Source: Capitulum mitella (lineage: Eukaryota > Arthropoda > Thecostraca > Pollicipedomorpha > Pollicipedidae). Taken from it: a stretch of 64,000 bases of DNA. Below are positions 46,853-59,504 of this stretch, piece by piece. The stretch covers positions 24,345,701 to 24,409,700 of the forward strand of contig CP099846.1 in NCBI GenBank assembly GCA_030062745.1. Reading direction: 5' to 3'. The notes beneath the pieces were generated by a model. That model worked only from the letters and a program-made list of their open reading frames with translations, had not been told where the DNA came from and ran no database searches. The translations under genes were made by a program, and so were the position numbers. Within the stretch, counting starts at the first letter, position 1; the number at the start of each line of letters is the position of its first letter.

Positions 46853-47098
46853 GAACGAAGCCTTGTGTGGGCCGTTCGCCTGCTCCTGGCTTGTGCCGTT
46901 CCTGCAGTTGCCGCCGCCTCATTCAAGCACCCGCATGTTCCCGTGGCCACCTCCTGTGGCTGGCAGGGTTACCTGATCCAGATCTTGGCACCGCTCTCGT
47001 GGGTGCCGGTGCCGCATAATGCAGGCCTCTGTGGCGTTCCGGTTTGCCGTCTATGGTACCCCAGTGACTCAGTCGCCGAATCTGTTTCGGTTCAGTGA
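46853..47098 (+). other. Signal-peptide-like frame, possible exon 2 or relic of a secreted protein
   Basis: The frame to TGA at 47096-47098 contains SLVWAVRLLLACAVPAVAAA, a classic secretory leader core with Ala-rich cleavage region, followed by SFKHPHVPVATSCGWQGY. There is no ATG. An AG at 46851-46852 could be an acceptor (many arthropod cuticle genes split the leader after a few codons). Alternatively the start was lost, since ACGAAG at 46855 is one substitution from ATGAAG. Unknown product. Confidence 0.35.
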
Positions 47099-47384
47099 TC
47101 GATGGCCCGACGAAACAGCAACGATGGGAGTCTTAGTCTAAGCCCTTGCGGGCCATCAGTGCCTGTGACGTGGAAGTGCATGTTGAACTGCACGAGTAAT
47201 CTACCTTAACAGGGACCACGGTCAGAACGTCTCCGAAACCATTGTAATGACACAGAGTTTGACTGAATTTCAGCGGTCAGCAGTTTTGATCAGCAGATCA
47301 GCAGATTTGAGCTAGTACCCTCCATGATAGGCGAATGTTAAATCTGAAGGTGAGTATGAGGTGGTCCACAGAGACAGATATGTC

Positions 47385-47387
<3 letters not shown>

Positions 47388-47430
<43 letters not shown>

Positions 47431-47590
47431 CATATAACATATAATGTGACATGTAATATAACATAATATATAATAAACATATATATAATAAAACATGTAA
47501 TATAACATAATATATATAATACACACGCATATATATATATAATAAAATATAAATGTAAACATCATATATAACATATAACATATAATATAG
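47388..47590. repeat. AT-rich (TA)n and ATATAACAT low-complexity tract
   Basis: A pure (TA)n of about 36 bp is followed by degenerate ATATAACATATAAT-type units and a second TA run near 47532. Tyr/Ile-rich frames here are artefacts. Confidence 0.9.
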
Positions 47591-47599
47591 CATAATAGT

Positions 47600-50280
47600 T
47601 GTTTGCCATTTTTTGAGTGGGTTCGCTCATTATCTCTTGCCACTTTCCTAGCCTCTTCATCACGCTGGAAAATATTACTACCGAAATCACCCATATCTTC
47701 TATTCAGGTCAACGTTTCGTCACTTACGACGTTATCGAGGCAAATGATGTGAACAGTGAAATAAAGAAGACTTAATAACATGAAATCACTGGGCGAAATG
47801 CATTGTAACTCATGACCTATGGCAACATTAAAATAATTGGAAGGTCTTGAAAACCCTCTGTTGCCGACAAGTACAGCTCAAAGCATGTCCGTATATACCT
47901 GGAAACATTATTCGGTGACTTCAATGCGCGATTCTCCTAGCATTGCTGTGACGTCATTGACTCACACCAATGCCGACAGCCGTGAAGCAGTTGCATAGCA
48001 AAGAAACAGACCGCAAAAAAATCCTTTGTACATGTTGGGGCTGGTCGGTTAACTGGTGGATCTCAGTGGCTAAAGACATGCTAGGATATTCTTTTAGTCA
48101 TGTCGCGTTATATCAGGTGTAGCATCATCTCATGCACCATCGTAGCTATGGACTTTGGCATTCATCGTCAAACAAAGCGATAACTTGCCGAAATTCGCTT
48201 ACCTCTTTCACTGCATCTTCCACTGGTTCTCTGGGTAGGTGGAAGGAGGGAGGAGCTCCCTAGTGGTAGAACAGAGGAGGTAACCATGAACGCCCTTTTC
48301 TTCCAATAATTGTTTGAAAAATGCATGTGATTGCAGCCCACCGTCTTCTCGGCTCACGGACCAGGCTCATGCGGAGATAATTCTTCATATCATGAGGAAG
48401 ATGGTCATGGAAACTGTTTTGCTCTGGAATTTAGCACCATGTAAATTGAAGGAACAGGGGGCATTTGCACCAAACTACAAACGCTTGCCGAAAAGTTATA
48501 TCCTGTTGCGCCTCATCAGTGACTTAATCAACATGCACTGCCCGGGCACCAAATGTATCAGCCTCCAGTGAGCGTAAAGGCCGGGCCGTGCCGAACCGTT
48601 CAGTTTGATTTGTTCTGTTAGCGAAAGGAAGATTCGCTCGTCATTTGGCCTCTTCATTAATTTCCTTTTTTCGGATGAAATATGCGTAGTTTTAACGCCA
48701 CCCCACGCTCGCATCGGGTGGCGTGACCTGGCCCAACGCTCCGATTTCTGTAGCGGTCGTTGCCGGGCCATAGAAATGAACGTAATCAATCCCGGAATGC
48801 CGGTCAGGTGATCAGTGTCGCCCATTCTGATCGCAGCAAAATGTTAATCTACGTAAGGTCAAAAAGAGATAACACTGGCATATGCAAAACTGTGTGCTCG
48901 TTTTAAGTGGAAGCTCAAGCATTACTCAACGGTTTGGCTTTTGCTGATATTGATGTCACCGCCAAATATTTCGACTTCGCAGTCGGTTTAGTCCGTATGT
49001 TAGCAGTGAGTATACCTGGAAAGGGAAAGTAAAGGGCACCATTCAGATCAGTATGAACCGTTAATCACGTTATTTGGGATTTGCCCGCGTGGCCTGATGG
49101 ACAAGGAGCCGGAGAACGGAGTCCAGTGTGCGGCACTGGGTGTTCTGGAGCGAGCACCCGGTCGATGTGTGGTAGATTTCCACGTCACGAGAAGAATTCT
49201 CACGCGGCATTTTGTTCCCTGCCTGGGGCAAAATGCCTTCATGTTTGGGAGCATTTGGGCGGCGGTTTTGTGAACGCTATGGCACCATCGGGCTAAATTT
49301 ATAATGAGATAATAACGTACGCCCTTGTTTAACTATGCCTTGGTTATTTCATGTGAACCGAGTATAGAAAGAAAACGGTTCGCCGAAATGAAACATTTAC
49401 CACACGCCTTGAAGTCCGTGAACGAAAAGCAAAAACGGAATGTAATTTCACTCGGCATTGGATATTTACATGGACCCTTAAGTGTGGTGACGTACATCAC
49501 CCGTCGCGTAACTCAAAAGGCATAACCCATGACTTAGCACGGCTATTGATCAGTTCCTCTGGAATCAGATAGTCGTATCTTAACTGCCAATCTTGGTTAC
49601 CTCGACGGACAGACATCGATCCTGTTGTATTTCAGAAACCAAGGACATGGTCGTAATGATTCAGTCACTGGTCGATAGTGTGCCTTTTTCATATGCGTTC
49701 TTGAAACCTGTCCAGTCAGGACCTATGATGTTGCAAACCGAGGACCTGCACGAAGTTTAGAAATATGGCCAAAAATATACGAACAGTTTTGTCGACCTCT
49801 AGACAGTAACGTTTGGTAATAGGCTTCAACTTGGTATCAGATGAAAGGTCGCAGTTTAGGAATACGATATGATGCGGCGAGGAATACGGAATATTGTACC
49901 AGTGAAGCGAATAGAAGCTTTGAGACTTTTTGCTGTGCAACCCGGGCCTGACAATACAGTTGCATTCCTATTCATCCTCTGCAGGGTATCAGTGGACCTC
50001 GTATGGTCCATGTATTAGCTCTCCGAAGTCTGACAACTAAAAATCAATTTTCACGTGGTCCTGGGGGCAAAATAGTGAAATTTAGTGTACTGAAAAATTG
50101 TGGTACCTCTTACAACATTCAATCAAACACATGTAGGTCAAGTGTGGCATTTGAGCCACCTTCTTAAATATGTATGCACCAATTACAGCAACTGAGTCAG
50201 ACCTAAAAGGAAACCATTATCCATTTATGTTAGATCTCTGAAAACGCAATGGCTTTGGGCGAAACGTCCATGCCCAGCGG
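47600..50280. other. No supported gene
   Basis: Short frames only. A cAMP-response-element-like palindrome TGACGTCA followed by TGACTCA occurs near 47949; in the absence of a gene I give it no function. Confidence 0.4.
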
Positions 50281-50283
50281 AAG

Positions 50284-50532
50284 CGTCCATGCCCAGACTT
50301 CAACCCAAAGTATATTGGATTCAACCTCACTGTTGAGTTTAGAGACGAATCAGGGAAATTGTTCGATGAGGAGATTCTGGCTAGCTTGGTTTCACCAGAA
50401 AGCCACCAATCGTACGCCATCCTTTTGTCGAAGGACATGATGTAAAGCCCAAGGGAAGATATCCCCTCTGAACAGATGTTCGTTTGCTTCCATGTAAATG
50501 ACAAGCCTTGCAGCAATCAAAGGCAAAAATAA
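50284..50532 (+). pseudogene. Protein-coding relic of unknown family
   Basis: The frame reads RPCPDFNPKYIGFNLTVEF, then RDESGKLFDEEILASLVSP and YAILLSKDMM, a stop at 50443-50445, and continues in the same frame with SPREDIPSEQMFVCFHVNDK to a second stop. A 19-bp tandem duplication (CGTCCATGCCCAGCGGAAG, 50265-50302) shifts the frame at its start. The composition is clearly protein-like. I do not recognise the family; a multi-copy mobile-element protein is plausible. Confidence 0.45.
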
Positions 50533-51399
50533 CCAAATGAATAATGAATTTGCAGAATCGTTGCAGGGTGGTGAACGAGCGACTGGAATGGAAAAACGGA
50601 AATTTCTTAGGTCGGGGAAGCAAACTTAGTTTTGACTGGTTAAAACCATTTTCAGCCAAATAAAACTGGCCAAAACTGGTATCGGCCAGATTTTTGTGAA
50701 CCCTGATTTTTGTGACCCATGTGTAAGGCTAATATTGAAGTGAAGGTACTGAAGTGTATCCAGTTTGCTATTTAATATGTTTCTTTTGCACTCTGGGATG
50801 TTTTTGATCAGTCCTAAACTTTGGAACTAAGTGCGCAGTCCTAAACTAGAACTAACTAAGAACTGGGCAGATGCATCGAGCAACTGTGCATTGCACTGGG
50901 CCTTGCGCAAAATGTAGCCGAAATGTTTATTTTTCTATATACCGGGCCCAACACCGGGCACCCGACACCGGCCGGCGGAACCGGGCTCATCATGTACCGC
51001 CATATACACCTCTGACATCTTTTATACCCTTTAATGCAAGTGTTCTGCATCCTGCATAAATCATTGGATGTAGGCCATTAGCTTCGAAGCCACTTGAAGT
51101 TGACTGTCCCATTTTGTAACTGACAGGATGTTATTGCCAACAAGGGTTATAGTTATTCAGCCCGTTGAGGAAGTCGAAAAGATGTAATATAAAGGTCTCA
51201 CGGTATCACTGACGTTTAGTGTATGCTATAAAAAAAACATAAAACTTTCTGGTATTGGAAACCGAACTGGCTAAGATCCGGTAAGTTTGTCTCGGGAAAG
51301 TGTTATAAGTCTGACACTTACAACACTTCCCCAAGAAATAGCGCACCTGGCATTTCTAGAAAAAAACACCCCTGCTAACATGTGTTTCAACAAAGCCCG

Positions 51400-51660
51400 T
51401 ATCTGCGACAGCCTGGGACAGATGGCCGCCGCGGCGGCTCGGTCCGGTGGTGAAGGCGGACAGCTGTGAGGACCGCCGTCCAGGGCCTGGTGAGGTCGCC
51501 TGCGGTTTTGGCCGCGCCGCTGTGGCAGCCTGGTCGCTGCTGCTCATGTTTGGCGGCGGTGTTTAAAGTTTGACCGGCGGATGCCCGCTCGTCCGGCGCA
51601 GCGATCAATGTCGGGGCTGATGGTTGTTGGGCGCTGTTTGCCGGCGGTTTTTAGGGGTGA
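51400..51660. other. Small GC-rich patch with ATGGCCGCC
   Basis: CpG-rich, containing CAGATGGCCGCCGCGG, similar to YY1-type promoter elements. No gene assigned. Confidence 0.25.
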
Positions 51661-52090
51661 AAGCATCTAGGTAGTGGTTTTCGGGCTGTGAGCCAGTTCG
51701 CTCTGTGGCATTTCAACGTTGGAGCATGCTACGAAGAGAGACGTCCTCATAGACCCTTTCATTTTGGAAGATCCGATGTTTGCAGTGAGACTTAATCACC
51801 AAGTTGGGTATCAGGCTTGGAGCGCGTGCCAGTGGTTGAAATATTCTGTTTCAGATTTTGAGCATTGCTATGGAAGTACGATTTTATATGTCAATAAATC
51901 GTTTTATTAAAAATTGGGGAATCCCTGCGTTTGCTGCTAGGGTACTTCCCACTTCGCACTTGCTGGCGCCGAGGGGGGAGGAGGAGGAGTCAGATCCTGC
52001 CACTCAATTACTCCGCAACCAGTAAACCGATTCGATTCATTCAGCTGGTAATCGATTGCCCGTGATGATGTAACCTTCGGAATGTGACAG

Positions 52091-52271
52091 TTTGTGCATC
52101 AAGATTATGTCTTGTATCCCGTTCAAGGCCAATATTTGATCGATGTAAGACATGCTTTTTTGGATACAAATCGAGGAATACTGACATTATGTGTGAAATG
52201 TGTGGCAGATATTCATATCCATGTCGGCCTGAGGAAATTAGAGACACAAGCTTTTTGCGACCAGTGTATCG
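52091..52271 (+). other. Exon-like frame with paired CxxC motifs
   Basis: Between an AG at 52089-52090 (GAATGTGACAG) and a strong donor G|GTAAAG after 52271, the frame reads HQDYVLYPVQGQYLIDVRHA, then TLCVKCVADIHIHVG, then AFCDQCI. Two CxxC pairs about 24 residues apart suggest a zinc ribbon. The frame stays open past the donor (to 52462) but enters minisatellite sequence. No family recognised. Confidence 0.3.
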
Positions 52272-52429
52272 GTAAAGATCAAGCGAACCATAAGAACGGC
52301 AAAATCATGAAACGTTGTCCTTATGACGTCACATGGTCCTGGATGATCTCAACAAAAATTTGTCTACGAAAATGTGCACCATTGAAGTACAGAGGAGCAG
52401 GCGCAGATCGGGGGGGGGGACGATGGGGC

Positions 52430-53990
52430 GATCGCCCGAGGCCTGAGAGGGGTCTCGCATGATTTCACGGGGTCTCTGACAAAACGTGACTGGTTCTTGA
52501 TGCAGTCGGGAGGGGGACCTCTGGGAAGGCTGGATGACCCCTGAGCCGCATAAAAAACCCCTGAAGCTCCCAAAACGCCCCTGAGACTGCAACAGGGCTG
52601 CAACACGGCAGGTTGCCCCTGAGACTGCCAGAAGGGTCACAGGGCCCCTGAGACGGCCAACGTAAGGATTGAGTCCCTGTAACGGCATGGGACCCCTGGA
52701 ATGTCATTGGGGCCCCGATGGCGTTTCACGGACCTGTATGAAGAGCTGAATACTCCTGATGCATTCAGAGGGCCTCCTGGAAGGTTAATGAGACCCTGAG
52801 ACGGTAAAATAGCAACTAAGGTGCATAGAAAGTCCCCTGAAACTTTCCAAGGTCTCCTGGGGCCGCGAGAGAGGCCCCAACACGGCAAAAGGTCCATGAG
52901 ACCGCTAGAAATGCCAAAGAGGCCTCTGAGACGGCAAGAACGTAAGAGGGTGCCTAGCACGGCATAAAGAGACCCTGGCCAACCGCAAAGGCCCCCTGAC
53001 CAGGGATTCGTCAATGACCTGCCCAACCTCGAGAGGGGCCCCAAATGGGCGACACTGGTCTTTTTGAAAACCTAAGGAGTTCTTGATGCAGTCAGGGGGC
53101 CCCGGGAAGGTCAGATGGGTCCTGAGACGGCAAGGTGCGCCCCTTCACGGCAGATGGCCCCTGAGCCCGCCAAAAAGGTTGGGGGGCCCCTGCGAGGCAA
53201 AGACGGTAAGAGGACCTGTCAGATGGTATGGGGGCTCGGAGCGGCCAGAGGGTCCCTGAGTATGTAAGGCGGGCACCTGGCACAGAAACGACCCCTCTGA
53301 GACTGTCAGTGAGGCCCCTGAAGCGCCAACAAAGGCCCCTGATACGGCTAGACGGGCCCTAAGACTGCCAAACATACCCCATGTAACAGTGGAAGACCTC
53401 TGATACAGCCATGGAGACCACCGGAGACGTTCAGAGGGCTTATGGCACTACACAGGAGCCCTGAAATCGTCAGAGGTCAAACAGAAATGTTCCTCATAGA
53501 CAAGAGAGGCACCAAGGACAACAGGGAGTTCACTGAGACTGTTGGACAGAGGTCTTTGAGATTGATAACTGGTGTTTTCTAGCAATAGGGGCACCTGAGG
53601 GGACTACTTAACCTTGAGACGTCCATACAGCTCCTGAAATGGCCAAAGGACCTAAAGCATTGCCAGAGGTGCTTTTGTCACGGCAGAGGAGACTTAAAGA
53701 GGAGCTTTGTTACTTGCCCGAGGAACTTCGTAAACGGCAAAAATTCCCCAGGGATGACAGGAGGGAACCCGAGATGCCTTAAGTGCCCCCGAAACTGCTA
53801 GATAGGTCCATGACACTGCCCGAGGTGTCCCTGAAACTGCCAAAGGAACGTCTGAAACATTCCGAGGGCCACGTGAAACCGTAAAAAGGAACCTGAGACC
53901 ACTAGAGGGCCCCGACACGGCAGACGGCCCGAGACCACAAAAAATCTAGTAAAAAAGTCTCCATAAGCTCCGAGGAGGCAGAGGGCTCCT
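52430..53990. repeat. Degenerate minisatellite built on CCCCTGAGAC(T/G)GCC
   Basis: The core CCCCTGAGACNGC recurs at irregular 30-45 bp steps for about 1.5 kb (for example near 52570, 52613, 52645, 52792, 52926, 53112, 53157). It is decayed at the right end. The Gly/Pro/Ser-rich minus-strand frames here are repeat artefacts. Confidence 0.8.
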
Positions 53991-53999
53991 GGACCAGAT

Positions 54000-54800
54000 A
54001 CATACACGACATTTCAAGCAGAGGAAGGGACGCAGACGCCTAAAATCCTACCGTTGTTGTCATATTTTGGCCTCTGCAGGGAACAAAACGCACAAGTTCG
54101 TCGAATGAGATGACACGTCTGAATTTTTCTGCTTACTTTACAGGCTCGAAAAAAACGCGGAATTACATCAGATATTTACCCCGGACCCGAGAGATCAGCG
54201 TTTTTTTTTCATATCTGAAGAGCAAAAAAATGGGAGGAGGCGGCCGGGAGGGGCCGCGCTAACCATTCCCCCCTGGCGAAATCCTGGATCCGCCCCTGCA
54301 GAGGGGTGCTGAAAACTTGACGCTGCGCCGCGTACTAACGTTTGGTTACGGAGTTACGCGGGAGAGAAAGAGGTGTGGCGCTCAGACGCTCCTCTTTCCC
54401 CCCTCCAGCGAGTCGCCTGTCGGAGATCGCAGCAGCCACTTTTTGGGCGATGCGTAGTGCGTTTGCAAGGTAGACGTGGACGATTCGCGTACAGAACCGC
54501 ATGCTTGAGGCCACCAATCTTTTCACGCTCTGAGTGTTCGCCCACTAGTATCTGCGGCGAGTGATTGTTGCAAGTCTATGATCATTTTTGCGGAAGTGCT
54601 TGGATCCCAAGTGTCACGCGTATTTGTTTGAAATGGCACGGACTACGGAGATTAGCTCACTTTTCGCAATGCCTTTCATAATATCCGAGTCACAGGCTTG
54701 TCTCCAATCTCTGAAGACTTCTATCTTTGGGATTCCGGAGATCCTTTGAAATTATCGTCTGCTAAGCATTGTTGCCAGTTCCATTTGAAGGAAATGCTCC
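54000..54800. other. No supported gene
   Basis: Short frames only; a GC-rich patch near 54240-54290. Confidence 0.4.
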
Positions 54801-54803
54801 ACC

Positions 54804-56009
54804 TTAACCCGCATCCGACTTTGGGTCGGCGGCGATCACGCCCGACTGGGGGGTGTGATCTAACTCACGAACGGTTGGTCGCACGATAAAAATAAGCACA
54901 CCGTTGGAAATCTCGTGACAAGTAGAGCCCGAAACTGGTCCCATTTTAAGTTTTCGAGAATATGTAGGCCATTTACGCCCTATGTATGTTTTCTCATAAA
55001 CGACTGCACGAGACCGAGAAACGGCCCGAATCTCAAGGGCTGTGACTAATAACGCATAGGTAACGGCACCAACACACAGATAAAGGTCTGCAGATGCCGA
55101 TACTCGCCTAATTTCTCAGATTTGTTCAATATATACGCCGAAACGATGAGTTAAAGACACGGCAATTGTCATGCCGGATGTCGGGGGCGCCGCAAATTAA
55201 CGGGAACTAATTTTAGCGTTCCTTTATTTTCGCGACGTAAGGCTATCCATGTAGATTTTATTGATCTTAGTGCTACTTGTGGTGGTTTCTCATGCTTAAA
55301 TCTTGGAAAAATTAATTAGTTACCAATCTACACAATTGGCCGAGCTTTGTTCGCGAGAGCCTGTTTATTTCCAAGATATGCAATTTTTCAAGACTTTTTG
55401 AGGTTCTTGGTGTTACTTGCGTCTGTGCAAGCCAGCTCTGCCATTTTCTACCAATTCTAAGTAATTCATTGCTGATTTTGACGGTGGTACATTTTGGCTC
55501 ACAACAGTTATTCGAGATCTGATCTCAGGTCAATGGCTGGAAGTCATTGATACTTTGCCCATTGACGGTAACTAGATGTCTGCTTCACTACTTACTAAAA
55601 ATGTTATGAAAAATGCCGCCAGTTTCCCGAAAAACGACGACATATCTTAAAAATGGGCTTGACCTGAGGTCAATGACCCAGGAAATTCCGAGAAATCTGA
55701 GATAGCAGATTTGTTGCAGCTATCAAGATCTCTAATCCCTGAAAGTATTATTGCATGATTGCGATATCTAGTTTTCCGAAAATGTTACGGGGCGTTAAAC
55801 TTGTTTGGACATAGGTCCGTTTGACCTGACCTAGGCCAGACACTTGACTTGACCTGAGGTCAAAACTTGGTGTGTAACTTTGTGTCAAGGTGTAAAAATG
55901 ATCAAGCGAAAGGTACACGAAGTTTCATGGCGCTGCGTTTGTCCGTTGTTTCGCAATCCAAAAAAAAAAACAGGGGGCGGTCAATCCCACAATTTGGGGG
56001 CAGGGTATG
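54804..56009 (+). mobile_element. PiggyBac-like non-autonomous element, family 1 copy 3
   Basis: TTAA at 54804-54807 then CCCGCATCCGACTTTGGGTC. The right end GGGGGCAGGG is followed by TATG, a decayed TTAA. The body aligns with 14789-16008 and 21132-22328, and is the most diverged of the three at both termini. Confidence 0.75.
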
Positions 56010-57130
56010 ACGTATTTTGAAGTGAAATGGTCAAGTCGTGGCCTGTAGTCTTGGAAACCAATCTGTAATATTCATGACGTCTCCACTCTGCACTGAGTCT
56101 CAAAGAGATTTTCCACGGTTGTCCCGTGTGCTATTCTGCTGTGCCCTATTTACAGCTGTGGCAGGACGTTACGAACGGATGCGGGCCGATGAACGCTTGT
56201 TTTCATTGGCCTGCGTGTAACGTATTGCGTCTGAGCTTCAGAATAAAATTTTGGTTTATTTGATTTTCTAAAGGTCCTGGCCATTTTTTCTGAAAAACAA
56301 ATGCTGAGAGAGTTGTTAAAGGCATGTACCAGACCAGCCAAGTCTATTTCAGACCAAGATCGAGGGTTTCCTTTGGCTTAATGTGAAATTTGAAGAACAT
56401 CGTTAAGGAATTGTTGCCGGATTAATCTCAGGGAAGTGAAATTCATAGCTCCGTTATACCCATTGTGAAGTCTCAGTTTGGAACTGATGTCACGGGAGCA
56501 CGCGCAGCAGACACCATTCCCATTTCCCACAAGTCGCGTCTGTTTTGCCTGAAAAAGTCTCCTACACCCACTGCAATATCAGCTACGGAAAGTCGGACAG
56601 CAGATTGCTAATGATGTAAATAAGTGTTGTTATCATAAGCATACATTTACTGCTACACAAAAACAGAACAATTGACTTTCTACCCCAAAGGGATTTCCCC
56701 CACAGTGACCCATGGGCCTCATTAATTACCCACTCGGTCCCGGCAGTGTTGATATTTGTTCAAACAACGTTCGGATCAATGCTTGTGGCTCTGGCGCCGT
56801 CGGTCCTGTTCGGACTTGATACTTGATACCCGCTCGGGGAAATGATACCATGGTATTGTTTCATGTGTGAGCCACGTAACCATGAAAACCCGGCGTTTGG
56901 AACTTTCAGCTTGCGGAGTGAGACTTGACTGTCGATTTGGGCATCTTTTGCCCGTTGTCGGGCCGTCTGTGTAGCGAGCATACCACTGAGTAGTACCTAC
57001 TCGATTTTGATGTTTCTTGAATGCCGGAGACCTGTCCCGCCTCAGGTTTTTGGCCTGGATGTCTGACCTTTGCGATCATCCTTGGCCTTTTGTGCATGGC
57101 AACGCCGTCCCTATGGTTGGCGAGGCGCCG
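56010..57130. other. No supported gene
   Basis: No recognisable protein. Confidence 0.4.
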
Positions 57131-57139
57131 GAGCCAACC

Positions 57140-57390
57140 GAAGGTCGATAGTCCTGAGCACTCAGACGGCCGGGAACCTGAGACTCCTGAGCAGAGACTG
57201 TCGTCAGCCTGAGACTCCTGTGCTGAGACGATCGTCACCCTGACGATGCTGAGCAGAGACGGCCGTCAGTCTGGGAATGCTGAGCAGAGACGGCGGGGAG
57301 CCTGACAGTCCTGAGTAGAAACGATCCTCGGCCTGACAGTCCTGAGCAGAGACGGTCGGCAGCCGGACAGTCCTGACGACCAGACAGACT
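57140..57390. repeat. Minisatellite built on CCTGACAGTCCTGAGCAGAG
   Basis: Six to seven degenerate units of about 36-40 bp, each with GAGCAGAGAC or a variant and CCTGA(C/G)A. A related looser set with CAGAATCTG(C/T) and CTGTC continues at 57590-57740. Confidence 0.8.
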
Positions 57391-57399
57391 GGCCGGGGG

Positions 57400-57570
57400 C
57401 CGACAGCAGCCGGGCCAGCCGCCGGCCGCCGAGGCCCATAGCCCTTTCCAGTTCACCTGCGGCGGATTTAATATCGGCGGACGGACGGACCGAGCGTTCG
57501 CCGGGGCGTGCTGTTCGGCCGCCGCCGCCGGCGCCGGTCGATGCCCCGCTCCTGTTCGCAGTCTGTCAGA
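57400..57570. other. GC-rich patch
   Basis: CpG-rich with GCCGCCGCCGCCGGCGCC; no gene assigned. Confidence 0.3.
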
Positions 57571-57744
57571 GTCTATCTGTCGTCCGTCCCGGCGGACGGT
57601 TTTTTGTCCGTCCCGGCAGAGCATGCCTGTTGTCTGCCGCGGCAGAATCTGTCTGTGGCAGCAAAGTCTGCCTGTCGTCTGTCCCGGTAAACCGTCTGTA
57701 TGTCACGTACCCTAGCAGAATCTGCCGTCTGTGCGGGCAGTGTG

Positions 57745-59500
57745 TGGTCTCGGCTTGGGTGAAGTCAGTTCGTCGTTTGCAGTCGTGTGGAATTTCAATC
57801 TGTATTGTGCTTCTTTTTTACGGAGGCACGCTTTTTCCTCCGTCTCCGCCACAAATCCGCATTACATTCTCCGACCACGCGGCTTGGTTGAGCCGTCTTG
57901 GTGGAATCAGGAGGTAAATCTGCTCTAGTGCAGAAAAGCCTTATCTCTTGAGTTTTTAGAAAAAGGCATTCGGCGATGGAGGGTGGGCATTTCGGCGGGC
58001 TGAAATTATTTCGCGATATTTACAGACTTAAATTGGTTTGGACTGGTAGAAGGTGTCGTCAAATGACATGACATGAAACGTAACCAGTCACGGCTTTTTG
58101 AGCTAGTGGTCGCCAATATTTTTTTCTTTATTTTACGACTGGCCTGTAATCTTTTATGTTCCTCGCGCAGAAGTTCATTTATACTTTGCGGAGGTCCTCT
58201 TGATTGGGTTAGCTTTGTTCGGTGCTTGCCACATTCGGCCGGTAAATCAATGACGACGTCTTTTTGGCAAACTGTGGGTCATAAAAATGATGATGTTTGT
58301 TGCGTATTTTTGGCACAAACGCGTATCAGCGAGTCATACGACAAAACTGTTAGAATGCGCATCTTTTTGCGCTGCCTAAGACAATTAATGTTCATGGTGA
58401 TGCAATGGACTTATGAAAAGGAGTTAACGATTATTAATTTCACTCACCGTTTGAGCAATTTCAGTTACAGAACAACCATCCTGATCCATACCTGACTTCA
58501 AACCAAGCCCCGGAAAGGCGAGGTTATGTGCAGGAAATGACGAGACGAGTAGTAAAATCGGTGATCGATGCTTTAGTTAAGCCCAAGGGGAAAATCGGTA
58601 AAGTCTGAGGAAAAACCGGTGGGCTCAGTAGCTCTTCCGTACTAGGAATTACCTGTTTTAGGCTGAAGCCAGATTTTACGGAAATAGTACATTATTATCG
58701 AAAATGCCACGGTTGTCCAGCGATATTTCGTCGTGTTATCAAGTCATCAAGTCATCGTGTTATCACGGGTATTACTGGGAGATAAAAAAATATGCTTTTT
58801 CTCCTTCGGTGTTACAAAATCTACCTTTTCTTCTTGTCCGTGTGAGTTTACATTGAAAAAATGTTATCATACATATTTTAAAATCTTTTAAATGTTTGAA
58901 TAATGAAATGTTTTCAATTGTTTAAAATGTTTAAAATGTTTTCTCCTTGTCCGTGTCAGTTTACATTGGAAAAATGTTGTTATACAGTCCAAAAACGTAC
59001 ATATCGTTGTCTCCTGCTCTGTGTAAAAACAGCCCTTATGTTCATGAAGAGGACCATCAGAATCCCTTTAAAAGGGATTGAAAATCCAGTCCCAAATTCT
59101 CAAGACCAGAAGAAATGCAATTCAATTCCAAATCCCAGAAGACTGGAAGGATTGCAGTCCAGTCCGTTTTCCGTTTTGCAGTCCTTTCCTCGAATAGTTT
59201 ATTTTTTACTGGAACAGCCACATCGGTACGCACCACGATGTTCATTGTTTGTGCTTGGGTTTGGGCGTCAGCCATTCCCACAATTTTTGGCCCTTGTGTA
59301 AATTTTGACTTGCTGAGGAGACATCAGCTAGCAGACATTGGGAAGGATATTTTCATACATCCTTCTTCTGTTTTTAAAAAGGCAGCTTGTTTGGGTTCAC
59401 AAAAAAGCATGATCTCGTTTTTCATGCAGTGCCGGACGGTGCGGTCAACCATTGCCTTCTTGAATGCATGGAATTCGGAGCAGGGAGGGGTGGAGGAGAC
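57745..59500. other. No supported gene
   Basis: A 140-codon ATG-started frame at 58073-58495 has a hydrophobic patch (ANIFFFILRLACNLL) but no recognisable family. AT-rich text with repeated AAATGTTT lies at 58880-58950. Confidence 0.35.
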
Positions 59501-59504
59501 ATTT

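Noticed and set aside
47949-47964. TGACGTCA next to TGACTCA (CRE and AP-1 sites)
   Set aside because: Short motifs expected by chance in 64 kb; no gene nearby to regulate.
49086-49160. tRNA-like GTGGCCTGATGGACAAGG sequence
   Set aside because: Resembles an A box, but no B box or cloverleaf follows at the right distance.
52329-53375. Several Gly/Pro/Ser-rich minus-strand frames up to 135 residues
   Set aside because: They come from the degenerate CCCCTGAGAC minisatellite and have no independent support.
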